Shown: one piece after another, positions 27,778-37,357 of the stretch
How the letters are laid out: every line of letters starts with the position of its first letter
How positions within the stretch are numbered: position 1 is the stretch's first letter
DNA from: Candidatus Zhuqueibacterota bacterium
GTDB taxonomy: Bacteria; Zhuqueibacterota; Zhuqueibacteria; Residuimicrobiales; Krinioviventaceae
DNA: 64,000 nucleotides
Direction of reading: 5' to 3'
Assembly (NCBI GenBank): GCA_016934825.1
Contig: JAFGSB010000018.1
Coordinates: forward strand, 62,001-126,000
The notes under the pieces: model-generated
Databases searched by the model: none
What the model was told of the DNA's origin: nothing
Seen by the model: only the letters and a program-made list of their open reading frames with translations
Position numbers and translations under genes: made by a program

Positions 27778-28832
27778 TCATCACCCGTTTTGATTGACAT
27801 TCCTTTTTTTTCATATTTCCCCGCCAGTTGGCCGCAGGCGGCGTCGATATCATCGCCTTTGCTCCAGCGCACCGATACCGGCGCGTTCAGGGGCAAAAGC
27901 CATTGTATGAATTGATCCACCTTCTCCGGTTCAGGCCGTTTAAATCCGGGTATCGATGTATTATAAGGAATGATATTGATCTTGGCGGGAATTTTCGAAA
28001 GTAGTCTTTTCAATTCCAGTGCATCTTTATGGTTGTCATTTATGCCGTCAAATAAAACATATTCGATAGTGGGCAATTGTTTTGATTTATTGGCATAATA
28101 TTTTATCGCCGTCATTAATGATTCCAGATCCCATTTTTTCGTAACCGGCATCAACTTTTCCCTTTTAATATTAAAAGGTGAATTCAGGGACACCGCCAGG
28201 CGGAATTTATGTCCCTCATCGGAAAACCGGTAAATTTTATCGGCGACACCCGCCGTCGAGATCACGATCCGCCGCGCGCCGACCGCGATACCATCCGGAT
28301 GATTAATCAACTGCGCCGCTTTGATGACCTGATCATAATTTTTGAACGGTTCGCCCATGCCCATAAAAACGATATTCGTCAACTCTTCTCCGATATCGCT
28401 CTCGACAAATAATACCTGGTCAACTATTTCCCCGGCGGACAGATTTCTTTTAAACCCGATTTTTGCCGTCGCGCAAAATGAGCAGTTTAACGCACACCCC
28501 ACCTGCGAGGATATACATAAAGTTCTTCGTTTATCCTCCGGGATATATACGCTTTCTATAAAATTATTGTCATATAACGAAAATAAATACTTGACCGCGC
28601 CGCTGGCGGGAGAAATATTTTTTGTATAAAGATCAAGCTGACCCACCCTGGCGATGTGCCGTAATTTTTGACTGAAGCTTTTGGATATATTTGTCATTTT
28701 TTCAAAAGAACGCATGTTCTTTTCATATATCCAACTGAATAACTGGCGGCCGCGGAATTCCTTTTCACCGTGTTCAACAGCAAAAGCTTCCAGTTCCTCT
28801 AAAGTCAATCCTGTTAAATTTTTTAATAGCAT
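27774..28832 (-). CDS. rlmN: 23S rRNA (adenine-2503-C2)-methyltransferase RlmN
   Basis: A radical SAM enzyme that methylates A2503 of 23S rRNA (and in some species A37 of tRNA). The cluster motif CALNCSFC (Cys 113, 117, 120) follows CISSQVG. MGMGEPFKNYDQV is the SAM/GEP motif. The second catalytic cysteine appears in DDIDAACGQL near the C-terminus. At 352 aa it is standard. It has no strong ribosome site. A Cfr-type C8 methylase is less likely given length and context. It is followed by the coupled LOG-like gene. Confidence 0.95.
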   Translation of the reverse strand: MLLKNLTGLTLEELEAFAVEHGEKEFRGRQLFSWIYEKNMRSFEKMTNISKSFSQKLRHIARVGQLDLYTKNISPASGAVKYLFSLYDNNFIESVYIPEDKRRTLCISSQVGCALNCSFCATAKIGFKRNLSAGEIVDQVLFVESDIGEELTNIVFMGMGEPFKNYDQVIKAAQLINHPDGIAVGARRIVISTAGVADKIYRFSDEGHKFRLAVSLNSPFNIKREKLMPVTKKWDLESLMTAIKYYANKSKQLPTIEYVLFDGINDNHKDALELKRLLSKIPAKINIIPYNTSIPGFKRPEPEKVDQFIQWLLPLNAPVSVRWSKGDDIDAACGQLAGKYEKKGMSIKTGDE

Positions 28833-29120
28833 AATTTTCTAAATCGGCACCGTTAAATGTTATTATATTTTTCTGCTTGTTTCCCACGATTACACAAAAC
28901 ACATTTACACATTGCAGAATTTCAAACAAAAAGTTGATAAATCAATTTAAGGAATTAAAAATTCCCCTCCAAATAAAACAATTCTGGGTCTGATATCTAC
29001 CCCTATTCCGTCATTGACTTTTGCCGCAAAATTCCCTAAGTTTGTCGGAACCGAAAGTAAATAAAAAAGTTACATATGAATAAAAATTTGAATTTTATAT
29101 ACATGGTCTACGGAGGCTAA

Positions 29121-30128
29121 ATGAGTTTACCAGACGAAAAAACGGGTAACGATATAGAAATTGTCAAACAATTAAATCAATCACATCAGGATATAGTCAA
29201 AGAAATCAGTAAAGTAATCATTGGCCAGCAGCAGGTGATAGATGAATTACTGATATCGTTGCTGGCAAGGGGCCATTGTCTTTTAATCGGTGTTCCCGGT
29301 CTGGCAAAAACCCTGCTTATCAGTACACTGGCAAAAGTACTTGACCTGAAATTCAACAGGATACAATTTACACCCGACTTGATGCCCTCGGATATAACCG
29401 GTACGGAAGTGATTGAAGATGACAAAACAACAGGACACAAAACGTTTAAATACGTCAAAGGGCCGGTGTTTGCTAACATCGTGCTGGCGGACGAAATCAA
29501 CCGGACACCCCCGAAAACACAATCCGCTTTATTGCAGGCCATGCAGGAACATGAAGTCAGCGCCGCCGGTACAACATATAAACTCGACGAACCGTTTTTT
29601 GTACTGGCAACACAAAATCCCATTGAACAGGAAGGTACGTATCCTCTGCCGGAGGCGCAGCTTGACCGTTTTATGTTCAATATCTGGGTCAATTACCCGG
29701 CAAAAGATGAAGAGGAACAGATCGTTCACTCCACAACCAGCGCCTATTCTCCCGATCTGAAAACAATCCTGAACGCCGGGGATATTATCAGATTGCAGGA
29801 CCTGGTGAGGCGGGTACCGATTGCAGATAATGTGGTCAGTTTTGCCGTTAAGCTGGTGCGCCATACGCGACCCAAAAATGAAGATTCGCCAAAATTCGTC
29901 AGGGAATGGATCAACTGGGGCGCCGGACCGCGTGCATCCCAATACCTGGTGCTTGGCGCGAAAACAAGGGCCGTACTCGACGGAAGACCCACGCCAGATA
30001 TTGAGGACATAAAAATCATGGCCAAACCCGTACTCAGACACCGCCTTGTTACAAATTTTAACGCGGAAGCCGAGGGGGTCAGCACAACGGATGTCATTGA
30101 AAAAATATTAGATGAATTGAATAAATAA
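29121..30128 (+). CDS. MoxR-family AAA+ ATPase
   Basis: A cytoplasmic chaperone-like AAA+ ATPase of 335 residues. Walker A is GVPGLAKT (57-64), Walker B is VLADE (121-125) followed by INRTPPKTQSALLQAM, and sensor 1 is ATQNPIEQEGTYPLPEAQLDRF in part. MoxR proteins typically work with the DUF58/VWA proteins encoded beside them to mature or activate partners. That arrangement is present here, 3 bases downstream. GGAGG precedes the ATG. This is the first gene of a four-gene run. Confidence 0.95.
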   Translation: MSLPDEKTGNDIEIVKQLNQSHQDIVKEISKVIIGQQQVIDELLISLLARGHCLLIGVPGLAKTLLISTLAKVLDLKFNRIQFTPDLMPSDITGTEVIEDDKTTGHKTFKYVKGPVFANIVLADEINRTPPKTQSALLQAMQEHEVSAAGTTYKLDEPFFVLATQNPIEQEGTYPLPEAQLDRFMFNIWVNYPAKDEEEQIVHSTTSAYSPDLKTILNAGDIIRLQDLVRRVPIADNVVSFAVKLVRHTRPKNEDSPKFVREWINWGAGPRASQYLVLGAKTRAVLDGRPTPDIEDIKIMAKPVLRHRLVTNFNAEAEGVSTTDVIEKILDELNK

Positions 30129-30131
30129 AAT

Positions 30132-31040
30132 ATGGCAACAGAACTTCAGGACTTTAAAAAATTCTTAAAACCGGAAGCCGTTTCCAGGCTCGGCAATATG
30201 AACCTGGTGGCAAGGCTGGTTGTGGAAGGTTTTATCACGGGACTGCACCGCAGTCCATATCATGGGTTCAGCGTCGAGTTTGCCGAGTATCGTCAATATA
30301 TGCCCGGTGACGATATCCGGCATATCGACTGGAAAGTTTACGGCAAAACCGACCGGTTTTATGTTAAACAGTTTGAAGAGGAAACAAATCTTAAATCATA
30401 TATATTACTCGATTCTTCGGCATCCATGTCCTATTCTTCTCATCAGATTACAAAATTTCAGTACGCCACCTACATGGCCGCCGCCCTGACATATTTAATG
30501 CTCAAACAGCGCGATTCGGTGGGTTTGGTCACCTTTGCCCAAAAAATTAAAAAATATCTGCCGCCGCGTTCCGTGAATACTTATTTGTCCGTTATTCTTC
30601 AGCAATTACAAAAAACACGGGTCAGTTCAACGACGAACATCGCAGAAACATTTCACCAGATGGCGGAGCGGATCAACAGACGGGGGTTGATTATCGTATT
30701 ATCGGATTTGATGGACAATCCGGAAAAAGTGATTTCGGGGTTGAAGCATTTTCGCCATAAAAAACATGAGATCATTGTATTTCATATTCTGGACCCGTTA
30801 GAAAGAACTTTTGACTTTAAACACGACTCTACCTTCATAGACCTGGAATCGGGAGAAAAGTTAGCCACTCAGCCCTGGCATATCCGTACCGAATACCGTA
30901 AACTGGTCAACAATTTTATTGAAACTTATAAAAGTCAATGTCTGGCTAACAGAATAGATTATGTTCTTATTGATACCATGCAGGATTTTGATCGGGTTTT
31001 ACTGCAATATTTAATTAAACGAAAACGTATCGGCGGATAA
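30132..31040 (+). CDS. DUF58 (VWA-like) protein, MoxR partner
   Basis: Starts 3 bases after the MoxR stop. The characteristic DUF58 stretch EFAEYRQYMPGDDIRHIDW lies near residues 57-75. A VWA-like MIDAS, LLDSSASMS, appears near 95-105, with a later SDLMDN. The product is soluble, without membrane segments, at 302 aa. Family members partner MoxR ATPases in stress response or metal-chelatase-like assembly. The client here is unknown. The neighbouring BatA/BatB genes common in other genomes are missing. Confidence 0.93.
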   Translation: MATELQDFKKFLKPEAVSRLGNMNLVARLVVEGFITGLHRSPYHGFSVEFAEYRQYMPGDDIRHIDWKVYGKTDRFYVKQFEEETNLKSYILLDSSASMSYSSHQITKFQYATYMAAALTYLMLKQRDSVGLVTFAQKIKKYLPPRSVNTYLSVILQQLQKTRVSSTTNIAETFHQMAERINRRGLIIVLSDLMDNPEKVISGLKHFRHKKHEIIVFHILDPLERTFDFKHDSTFIDLESGEKLATQPWHIRTEYRKLVNNFIETYKSQCLANRIDYVLIDTMQDFDRVLLQYLIKRKRIGG

Positions 31041-31073
31041 AACATAATTTTTTAATCAATTTATTTTAGCAAA

Positions 31074-32627
31074 ATGAATCCTTATTTCGTTTGGCTGGGG
31101 ATTGTAACATTCGCTTTTATTGCTTATTGTATAACAGTCTGGTACAGGTCCCGGAAAAGATCAAAATTTCAAGCGCGTCTTTCGATACTGTTTTTCTTTT
31201 TTGTGCTGGTACCCACGGTGACCCTCGTGCTTGTCTCGAGTTATCTGTTTACCAGGAGTTCCGATATACTCACCCCGCCTGAAGTTGAAAACGCCCTTTC
31301 CCGCTCGCTGGATATATTACGCAACCAGTTTAACAAAAAAGGACAAACATTTATTGACCTGAATCCTGATTTTCCCGCCTTGAACAAAACGATCATAGAA
31401 AATAACGGTATTAGTTATGCCGGTATGTTAGAAATGAGACAAAAACAGGCATTTTACACCTTTTTTTCAAGTATCGAACCGGACATCGACCGGCCAATAT
31501 TTGAATTTACAGGCTCTAACTATCATTCCATTCAATCGCAAAAATTTCTGTCCCTGAATGTACCATACAACAATAAAAATTACTTTGAATATTATTGTTT
31601 ATTTCCCGATTCCACGATTAAATTTGTCGGTTTTGAAATACCGGGAAACCAGTTAAATACCCAAAGAGAGATCTCCCGGATTTTAAAAAATTATACCTCC
31701 CTCAGTCTGTTTCTTGAAACGATCATTGAAAAAAAAATAATATGGGCTTTTGCGATCGGATTGCTGGTATTACTGGGATTGATATCTTTCCAGTTGACCA
31801 AAATAATTTCAAAAGGATTGAGTGAACCCATCAAACAATTGACGGATGGTATGAAACGGGTAGGTTCGGGCGATCTATCCCACCGGATTGATATAAAAGC
31901 GAAAGATGAAATCGGGTTTCTGGTGGACTCTTTCAATCAAATGGCAGAAGAACTGATGACAAGCCGGGAAAACCTGAAACGTGCGGAAAGAGCCGCCGCC
32001 TGGCGTGACGTTGCCAGACAGATTTCCCATGAAATAAAAAATCCGCTGACGCCGATCGAACTCTCCCTTTACCGCCTGAAAACGAGCTTGCCGCAGGAAA
32101 TCAAAACCGGTACCGATTTTTCCGAATCCATAAAAATAATCGAGGAAGAAATAGCGTCCATGCGGAAACTGGCCAGCGAGTTTTCCGAATTTGCGCGTAT
32201 GCCAAAACTGGAGAAAACGGACCAGGACATTACGGAGATCATAAACAATTCGGCGAAATTGTACGCCTCTCACCCGATAAAATTGTTTTTCGATCATAAT
32301 ATACCGCCAATTCCCCTGGACCGTGAACAGATGCGGCGCGTTTTTAATAATTTGATCAAAAATGCCATCGAAGCGTCCCAGGAGAATGAGCCGATTGAAA
32401 TTCATGTCGCAAAAAAAGAACGGAAACTTGAGATCAAAATTATTGATTCCGGCTGTGGTATCGACGAAAAGGACATGCAAAAAATCCTGGACCCATATTT
32501 TACCACCAAAAAAGAAGGTACGGGGTTGGGTTTGTTTATTGTGCACCGCATTATTACCGAACATGGCGGTGAATTAATCATACAAAGTCAAAAAAACAAA
32601 GGCACAACGATTTTCATCTATTTATAG
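31074..32627 (+). CDS. NtrY-like membrane sensor histidine kinase
   Basis: A 517-residue kinase with N-terminal membrane segments (about 4-24 and 36-60), an extracytoplasmic sensor region to ~220, and another segment (223-243). HAMP follows (244-296). The dimerisation/H-box is ISHEIKNPLTPIELS with His319; the catalytic part shows NNLIKNAIEAS, DSGCGID and GTGLGLFIV. This layout matches the NtrY group, which usually pairs with an NtrX-type regulator. None is adjacent; the next gene is rmuC. It starts 34 bases after the DUF58 gene and is probably cotranscribed. Confidence 0.93.
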   Translation: MNPYFVWLGIVTFAFIAYCITVWYRSRKRSKFQARLSILFFFFVLVPTVTLVLVSSYLFTRSSDILTPPEVENALSRSLDILRNQFNKKGQTFIDLNPDFPALNKTIIENNGISYAGMLEMRQKQAFYTFFSSIEPDIDRPIFEFTGSNYHSIQSQKFLSLNVPYNNKNYFEYYCLFPDSTIKFVGFEIPGNQLNTQREISRILKNYTSLSLFLETIIEKKIIWAFAIGLLVLLGLISFQLTKIISKGLSEPIKQLTDGMKRVGSGDLSHRIDIKAKDEIGFLVDSFNQMAEELMTSRENLKRAERAAAWRDVARQISHEIKNPLTPIELSLYRLKTSLPQEIKTGTDFSESIKIIEEEIASMRKLASEFSEFARMPKLEKTDQDITEIINNSAKLYASHPIKLFFDHNIPPIPLDREQMRRVFNNLIKNAIEASQENEPIEIHVAKKERKLEIKIIDSGCGIDEKDMQKILDPYFTTKKEGTGLGLFIVHRIITEHGGELIIQSQKNKGTTIFIYL

Positions 32628-32635
32628 CAGGTTTT

Positions 32636-33640
32636 ATGCCGGTAAACGATCTTTTTTATTTTATAACCTTTACATTGATCATCATTTGCTTTTTTGTTTT
32701 CGCTCTTTACTGGCAAAACAGAAAAATGACGCGGTTATTCCATGATCCGGATAAAGAACAATCCTGGCAAATCCTGGGTCAATGGTTACAGGAAATCAGG
32801 ACGGGATTGAACCAGACCTCGGATATGATCAACAGACAGTTACATTCTACAAATCAGGCCATCAATACCCGCCTTGATAATACCACTCAACTGCTGCGCC
32901 TGTTGAACCATGATCTCGGCAAGGTCCATGAGATTGGCCGGCAAATGAGGGACTTTCAACAACTGTTCAAAACACCAAAGTTACGAGGAAAAATCGGCGA
33001 GCAAATATTAAGCGACCTTTTATACCAAATATTGCCACGGTCTAATGTGAAATTGCAATACTCGTTTCCGAATGGTTACATTGTGGATGCAGTCGTTATC
33101 ACTGATAAAGGATTGATCCCGATTGACGCCAAATTTCCGATGGAAAATTTCCTCAAAGCCGAAAACGAGAATAATATAGACACAAGAAAGCTAATGAAAC
33201 GGGATTTTTACCGCGATGTGCGCCGACATATCGAAACAGTCGGCAAAAAATATATACAACCACAGGAAGGAACCCTTGATTTCGCCGTGATGTATATCCC
33301 CTCCGAATCGATTTATTACCAGATTATCAATAAAGAGGAGATCATATTACTTTCCCAACAGAAAAAAATATTAATCACTTCACCCAATATTTTCTTTTAC
33401 TTTTTAAAAGTGATCCTGATCGGAATGGAAGGGAAACGTTTGGAAACAGCAACCCGGCGAATAATTCAAACACTTTATTCTCTGCAGCAGGATTCACAAA
33501 ATATAAGCGGGGAATTAAAAGTATTAACAACACATTTAAATAACGCTAAAAATGCGTCCGATCGTGTTAATAATCAATTTGAACGGTTTACGGAAAAATT
33601 AAAAGAAGTAAAATATTTTGACAATGAGGAGGAATTTTAA
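32636..33640 (+). CDS. rmuC: DNA recombination protein RmuC
   Basis: A 334-residue RmuC homologue: one N-terminal membrane segment (about 6-25), a coiled-coil region (about 45-105), then a PD-(D/E)XK-like nuclease fold with LRGKIGEQILSDLL, YIVDAVVITDKGLIPIDAKFP (shown in part) and MYIPSE. Family members limit inversions at short repeats and have recently been linked to DNA-protein and stalled-fork processing. It is the last gene of the MoxR run, starting 9 bases after the kinase stop. Confidence 0.92.
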   Translation: MPVNDLFYFITFTLIIICFFVFALYWQNRKMTRLFHDPDKEQSWQILGQWLQEIRTGLNQTSDMINRQLHSTNQAINTRLDNTTQLLRLLNHDLGKVHEIGRQMRDFQQLFKTPKLRGKIGEQILSDLLYQILPRSNVKLQYSFPNGYIVDAVVITDKGLIPIDAKFPMENFLKAENENNIDTRKLMKRDFYRDVRRHIETVGKKYIQPQEGTLDFAVMYIPSESIYYQIINKEEIILLSQQKKILITSPNIFFYFLKVILIGMEGKRLETATRRIIQTLYSLQQDSQNISGELKVLTTHLNNAKNASDRVNNQFERFTEKLKEVKYFDNEEEF

Positions 33641-33652
33641 ACGATGATTCAA

Positions 33653-34072
33653 CTAACGGAACATGGCTTTAATACTGCCCCATGTATGACGGGCTGAAGA
33701 GATTTCGGGCGATGTTTCGACAACTTTTTCATACTCTGTTTTTGAATCGTTAATATTTACAAACTCTATTTTATAGTAAAAAGTCCTGCCATCGGGTTTG
33801 AACACGGAACGATCGATATATTTATAGGTTTTTTCACCGGACCCTGCTTTTACCGGAATATAATTAGAATTCAGTTTAACGAAATTGACGCCGTCAAAAC
33901 TGCGGTAGACATTATACCCTTTCAGATTGGATTCGGAACTGACAACCCATTTTAATTCAACCTGATTTAAACCGGCATCTGCGCGAAATTCAGTAATTAC
34001 AGCGCCCGCAAAAATATAAACAGTTGAAAACAAAAAGAAGGCGAATAAAATAACTTGTTTTTTAAAATTCAT
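33653..34072 (-). CDS. small exported fibronectin III-like protein
   Basis: A 139-residue exported protein with a signal peptide (1-22) and a single fibronectin III-type fold. LNQVELKWVVSSESNLKGYNVYRS is the usual first half of such domains (shown here in part, KGYNVYRS), and FYYKIEFVN the second. Such one-domain secreted FN3 proteins are common in the FCB group. It stands alone between two convergent or divergent genes, has GGGAGAAT before the ATG, and has no C-terminal sorting signal. Confidence 0.8.
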   Translation of the reverse strand: MNFKKQVILFAFFLFSTVYIFAGAVITEFRADAGLNQVELKWVVSSESNLKGYNVYRSFDGVNFVKLNSNYIPVKAGSGEKTYKYIDRSVFKPDGRTFYYKIEFVNINDSKTEYEKVVETSPEISSARHTWGSIKAMFR

Positions 34073-34303
34073 ATTCTCCCGCCAGATAAATATAATAATA
34101 CATTATAAATATCAAAATATTATTTTAAAAAATCAAGTATTTTTTTTAAAAATAACCGTTACCGCAAAATTTACTCAAGGTACAATAATAAAAATTCTTC
34201 TATTGACTTTTTTACATTTTTTTCTAAATTCATATATCAATTGGAATAGTCTTTTATAAAATAAGCACGTTCCAAAGACCTGGCGAATGGCGGAGAGCTA
34301 TAC

Positions 34304-35161
34304 TTGGCAATAAGAAGTCCATCATCCAATAATTTTTCCGAAGATTCGTTGGATAAATATCTTCGTGAAATAAGTAATGTAAAATTACTTACCCCTGAAG
34401 AAGAAATTGATTATGCCAAGAGAATTAAAAAAGGCGATCATGACGCTCTAGAAAAACTTACGAAAGCAAATCTTCGGTTTGTAGTCAGTGTAGCCAAACA
34501 GTATCAAAACCAGGGATTATCATTAGGCGATTTGATAAATGCAGGCAATTTGGGTTTGATCAAAGCCGCCAGCAGGTTCGATGAAACCCGTGGTTTTAAA
34601 TTTATTTCCTATGCCGTTTGGTGGATACGTCAATCGATTTTGCAGTCCCTGGCGGAACAGGCCAGGATAGTCAGATTACCTCTGAATCGAATTGGTGTTC
34701 TTAACAAAATTGAAAAAATATTTACCTCCCTGGAACAGGAATTTGAAAGGGAGCCTTCGCCAACAGAGATCGCCAATGAACTCAATATTAATCTGAGAGA
34801 AGTCTTTGAGGCCTTAAATTCTCCGGGCACTTATTTATCCCTGGATGCTCCTTATAACAGGGAAGATGAGAACAGGCTCGTTGATATGTTGGAGAATACG
34901 GAGTTACCGCCTCCGGACAAATCATTATTATCTGAATCATTATTAATCGAAATTGAGAGAGCGCTATCCACATTAAACAAGCGTGAAGCTGAGGTCATAA
35001 AACTCTATTTTGGATTAGGCATCGAACATTCGCTTACTCTTGAAGAAATTGGTGAAAAATTTCATTTAACAAGAGAAAGAGTGCGCCAAATCAAAGAAAA
35101 AGCACTGAGAAGGCTTCGTCACGCCTCAAGAAGCAAATTATTACGAAAATTTCTCGAATGA
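34304..35161 (+). CDS. rpoD: primary RNA polymerase sigma factor, short RpoD/SigA form
   Basis: A 285-residue sigma-70 of the Bacteroidota-like form without region 1.1. Region 1.2 (SLDKYLREI), region 2 ([18 protein letters not shown], then [15 protein letters not shown]) and region 4.2 ([16 protein letters not shown]) are intact. The start codon is TTG at 34304, with GGAGAG 6 bases upstream. This is the only start that places region 1.2 normally. It is probably the main housekeeping sigma, and this lineage-typical length supports an FCB affiliation. It is not grouped with dnaG or rpsU, as it is in many other bacteria. Confidence 0.95.
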   Translation: MAIRSPSSNNFSEDSLDKYLREISNVKLLTPEEEIDYAKRIKKGDHDALEKLTKANLRFVVSVAKQYQNQGLSLGDLINAGNLGLIKAASRFDETRGFKFISYAVWWIRQSILQSLAEQARIVRLPLNRIGVLNKIEKIFTSLEQEFEREPSPTEIANELNINLREVFEALNSPGTYLSLDAPYNREDENRLVDMLENTELPPPDKSLLSESLLIEIERALSTLNKREAEVIKLYFGLGIEHSLTLEEIGEKFHLTRERVRQIKEKALRRLRHASRSKLLRKFLE

Positions 35162-35200
35162 ATTATATAAAATTATTTTGTGATATTTATATTTTTTTAC

Positions 35201-35229
35201 TTGACAAAACATTATTAAGTTATTATATT
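35201..35229 (+). promoter_or_regulatory. sigma-70 type promoter upstream of the M23 peptidase gene
   Basis: TTGACA at 35201-35206, a 17-base spacer, and TATATT at 35224-35229. All six -35 bases and five of six -10 bases match the classical consensus. Transcription would start near 35236, leaving a leader of about 93 bases. This is unlike the TTTG/TANNTTTG promoters typical of classical Bacteroidota. Confidence 0.6.
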
Positions 35230-35328
35230 TATATAACTTTAGTATCTACCTCCCATAATTCCTGCCAGATACAAAAGTAAAGTACGTTTTTCATTTGGGT
35301 TAACGGAATTACAAGTCAAAGGTAAATT

Positions 35329-36252
35329 ATGCAAGATAAACGAATCAAATTGATATACTTTTCAATGGGGGGGTCGGAAGTTAAACAATTGAGCCTGGGG
35401 TGGAAAAAAATAATCGGTTTAAGCTCGCTAAGTTTTTTATTTTTATTACTGTTCGTCTTTCTAATATTGCAGATATTTACTGATTTTTTTCATAACTGGC
35501 AAGTTAGCCGTTTATCAAAATCCAACTCCCAGCTTGAAGAATTGCTGACGGAAATGGGGCAAAAAATCAATAAAATTGAAACGAAAGTAAAATACCTGGA
35601 AAAAGAAGATGACGATCTCCGTGTTTTTGTTGATTTACCCGTAATCGACAGCGATACCAGGGAACTCGGTATCGGCGGTCATTCCGAAGATACTTATGCA
35701 AATTATACTTCTATTGAGGACGATGCGATCAACCAGGCGATCAAAATTCAACGTATGATTGAAAATATGGAACAACGTGTTTCGTTGGCTTCCGAGAGCC
35801 GAAATGATATAATGAAAAAATATAACGAGGATCTAAAGCAGTTAAAATGTACACCCTCCATCAGACCCATCCTTGGCGGCCGGATAACCGCCAGTTACGG
35901 TTTGCGCCTGGATCCGTTTGTTGATAAATACAGGACTCATGAAGGTCTTGATATTTCCGCCCCACGGGGAACCGATATACACGCTACAGCCGATGGCAGA
36001 GTTGTTGAAGTTCAAAGCAAATATGAACCCAATAAAGATTTTGGAAAATATATTGTCATTGATCACGGTTACGGATATAAAACAAGATATGCTCATCTGC
36101 ACAAAATTCTGGTAACCCGCGGGCAAAAAGTAAAACGTTATGATGTGATAGGTAAAGTAGGGGATACGGGCAGGTCTACCGGGCCGCATCTTCATTACGA
36201 AGTTATTGTAAATAACAAGAAAAAAGATCCAGGCAAATATATCATAGATTAA
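35329..36252 (+). CDS. M23 family metallopeptidase, membrane-anchored
   Basis: A 307-residue envelope protein. Residues 24-46 form a membrane anchor, and 55-165 are coiled-coil-rich. A LytM/M23 domain covers about 180-300: HEGLDISAPRGT supplies the first zinc ligands (HxxxD), and GPHLHYEV the second HxH pair. With its full HxxxD/HLH set it is probably an active peptidoglycan endopeptidase, not an EnvC/NlpD-type degenerate activator. It has its own promoter upstream and a strong terminator downstream. Confidence 0.9.
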   Translation: MQDKRIKLIYFSMGGSEVKQLSLGWKKIIGLSSLSFLFLLLFVFLILQIFTDFFHNWQVSRLSKSNSQLEELLTEMGQKINKIETKVKYLEKEDDDLRVFVDLPVIDSDTRELGIGGHSEDTYANYTSIEDDAINQAIKIQRMIENMEQRVSLASESRNDIMKKYNEDLKQLKCTPSIRPILGGRITASYGLRLDPFVDKYRTHEGLDISAPRGTDIHATADGRVVEVQSKYEPNKDFGKYIVIDHGYGYKTRYAHLHKILVTRGQKVKRYDVIGKVGDTGRSTGPHLHYEVIVNNKKKDPGKYIID

Positions 36253-36260
36253 TAATTTTC

Positions 36261-36290
36261 AAGCCTGCCCGTTCACGGCAGGCTTTTTTT
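36261..36290 (+). terminator. strong intrinsic terminator after the M23 peptidase gene
   Basis: A perfect 9-base stem (AAGCCTGCC / GGCAGGCTT) with a 7-base loop, followed by seven T's, 8 bases after the stop codon. Confidence 0.92.
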
Positions 36291-36328
36291 ATGTTTCCGG
36301 ATAAACACTTCACAAATAGTAAATCAAT

Positions 36329-37357
36329 ATGAAATTTCGTTTTTGTTTTTTCCTTCTGTTGTTTGGCACCGCTTTTCCCCTGTTTTGTAAAAATTCCGAT
36401 CGGTTGTCGATCATTGACGAAATCCAGCCGGCTATCGAATTGAGTATTCAGGAACAATACGATTCCGCGGTTGACTTTATTCACAACATCGTAAAAAAAT
36501 ATCCCGAAGAGCCGGCCGGGTATTTTTTTTTAGCGGCTGTTTGGCAGTCACGAATGATGGATTTTGAAACTTTACGATGGAAACAGGAATTTTATGATCA
36601 TATCGATCGAACAATATCTCTTTCAAAAGATCAAATCGCCGTTGACCCGGACAATAAATATGCTCATTTTTATTTAGGCGCGGCCTATTCCTATAAAAGC
36701 TTCCAGTTGGCACGCGATAAAAAATATTTTTCCGCTGTTCGCATCGCGCTGAAATCGATCGGCGAATTGAACAAAACAATACAACTGGACAGCTCATTCT
36801 GTGATCCGTATCTTGGCATCGGCAGCTATTTATACTGGAGAAGCAATATTACCAAAAAATTCTCCTGGCTCCCTTTTTTTTCGGATCGACGGGAAGAAGG
36901 AATTGAACATTTACTGTATGTTACAAAATGCGGTAATTTCACCCGGTGGGCGGCATTATCAAACCTTGCATGGATCTATATTGAAGAAAAAAAGTATGCT
37001 TTGGCAATCGACACCGCCAACCAGGGTTTAGCACACTTTCCGAACAGCAGGTTTTATCTCTGGCCGCTGGCTGACGCGCAATTTCTTAACAAACAATATG
37101 AATCCGCCATTCAGACGTATACCGCCCTGTTACAATCTGTGTCTTTGGAAAAAGTGAACAACCATTATAATGAAATTGTACTCTATCTGAAACTGGGTAA
37201 ATGCTATTATCAGCTTGAGGACTATGAAAAAGCTTTTAATGCGTGCATGCAGGTGTTAAATATCGAACCTGACGAGGAGGTCAGAGACCGGGCAAAAGAA
37301 AAAAAACAACAGGCGATAAAATTACTGGCCCAAATAAATAATTCCGGGAAAAATTAA
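36329..37357 (+). CDS. exported tetratricopeptide-repeat protein
   Basis: A 342-residue exported protein with a signal peptide (1-20). TPR-like repeats are visible at several points: YAHFYLGAAYSYKS, AALSNLAWIYIEEKKYALAI and YLKLGKCYYQLEDYEKAFN. It is probably periplasmic and probably a scaffold; no enzymatic motif is present. Its stop codon overlaps that of the convergent YdjM-like gene on the opposite strand. Confidence 0.85.
   Translation: MKFRFCFFLLLFGTAFPLFCKNSDRLSIIDEIQPAIELSIQEQYDSAVDFIHNIVKKYPEEPAGYFFLAAVWQSRMMDFETLRWKQEFYDHIDRTISLSKDQIAVDPDNKYAHFYLGAAYSYKSFQLARDKKYFSAVRIALKSIGELNKTIQLDSSFCDPYLGIGSYLYWRSNITKKFSWLPFFSDRREEGIEHLLYVTKCGNFTRWAALSNLAWIYIEEKKYALAIDTANQGLAHFPNSRFYLWPLADAQFLNKQYESAIQTYTALLQSVSLEKVNNHYNEIVLYLKLGKCYYQLEDYEKAFNACMQVLNIEPDEEVRDRAKEKKQQAIKLLAQINNSGKN

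Noticed and set aside
28951-28965. GGAATT-AAA-AATTCC palindrome before the moxR gene as an operator
   Set aside because: A short AT-rich palindrome in an AT-rich gap is expected by chance; no second copy seen.
31875-32564. 229-codon minus-strand frame opposite the histidine kinase
   Set aside because: The opposite strand encodes a kinase with all catalytic boxes; the antisense product has no recognisable features.
34203-34230. TTGACT as -35 of an rpoD promoter
   Set aside because: No acceptable -10 at 16-18 bases; the spacing and sequence do not fit.
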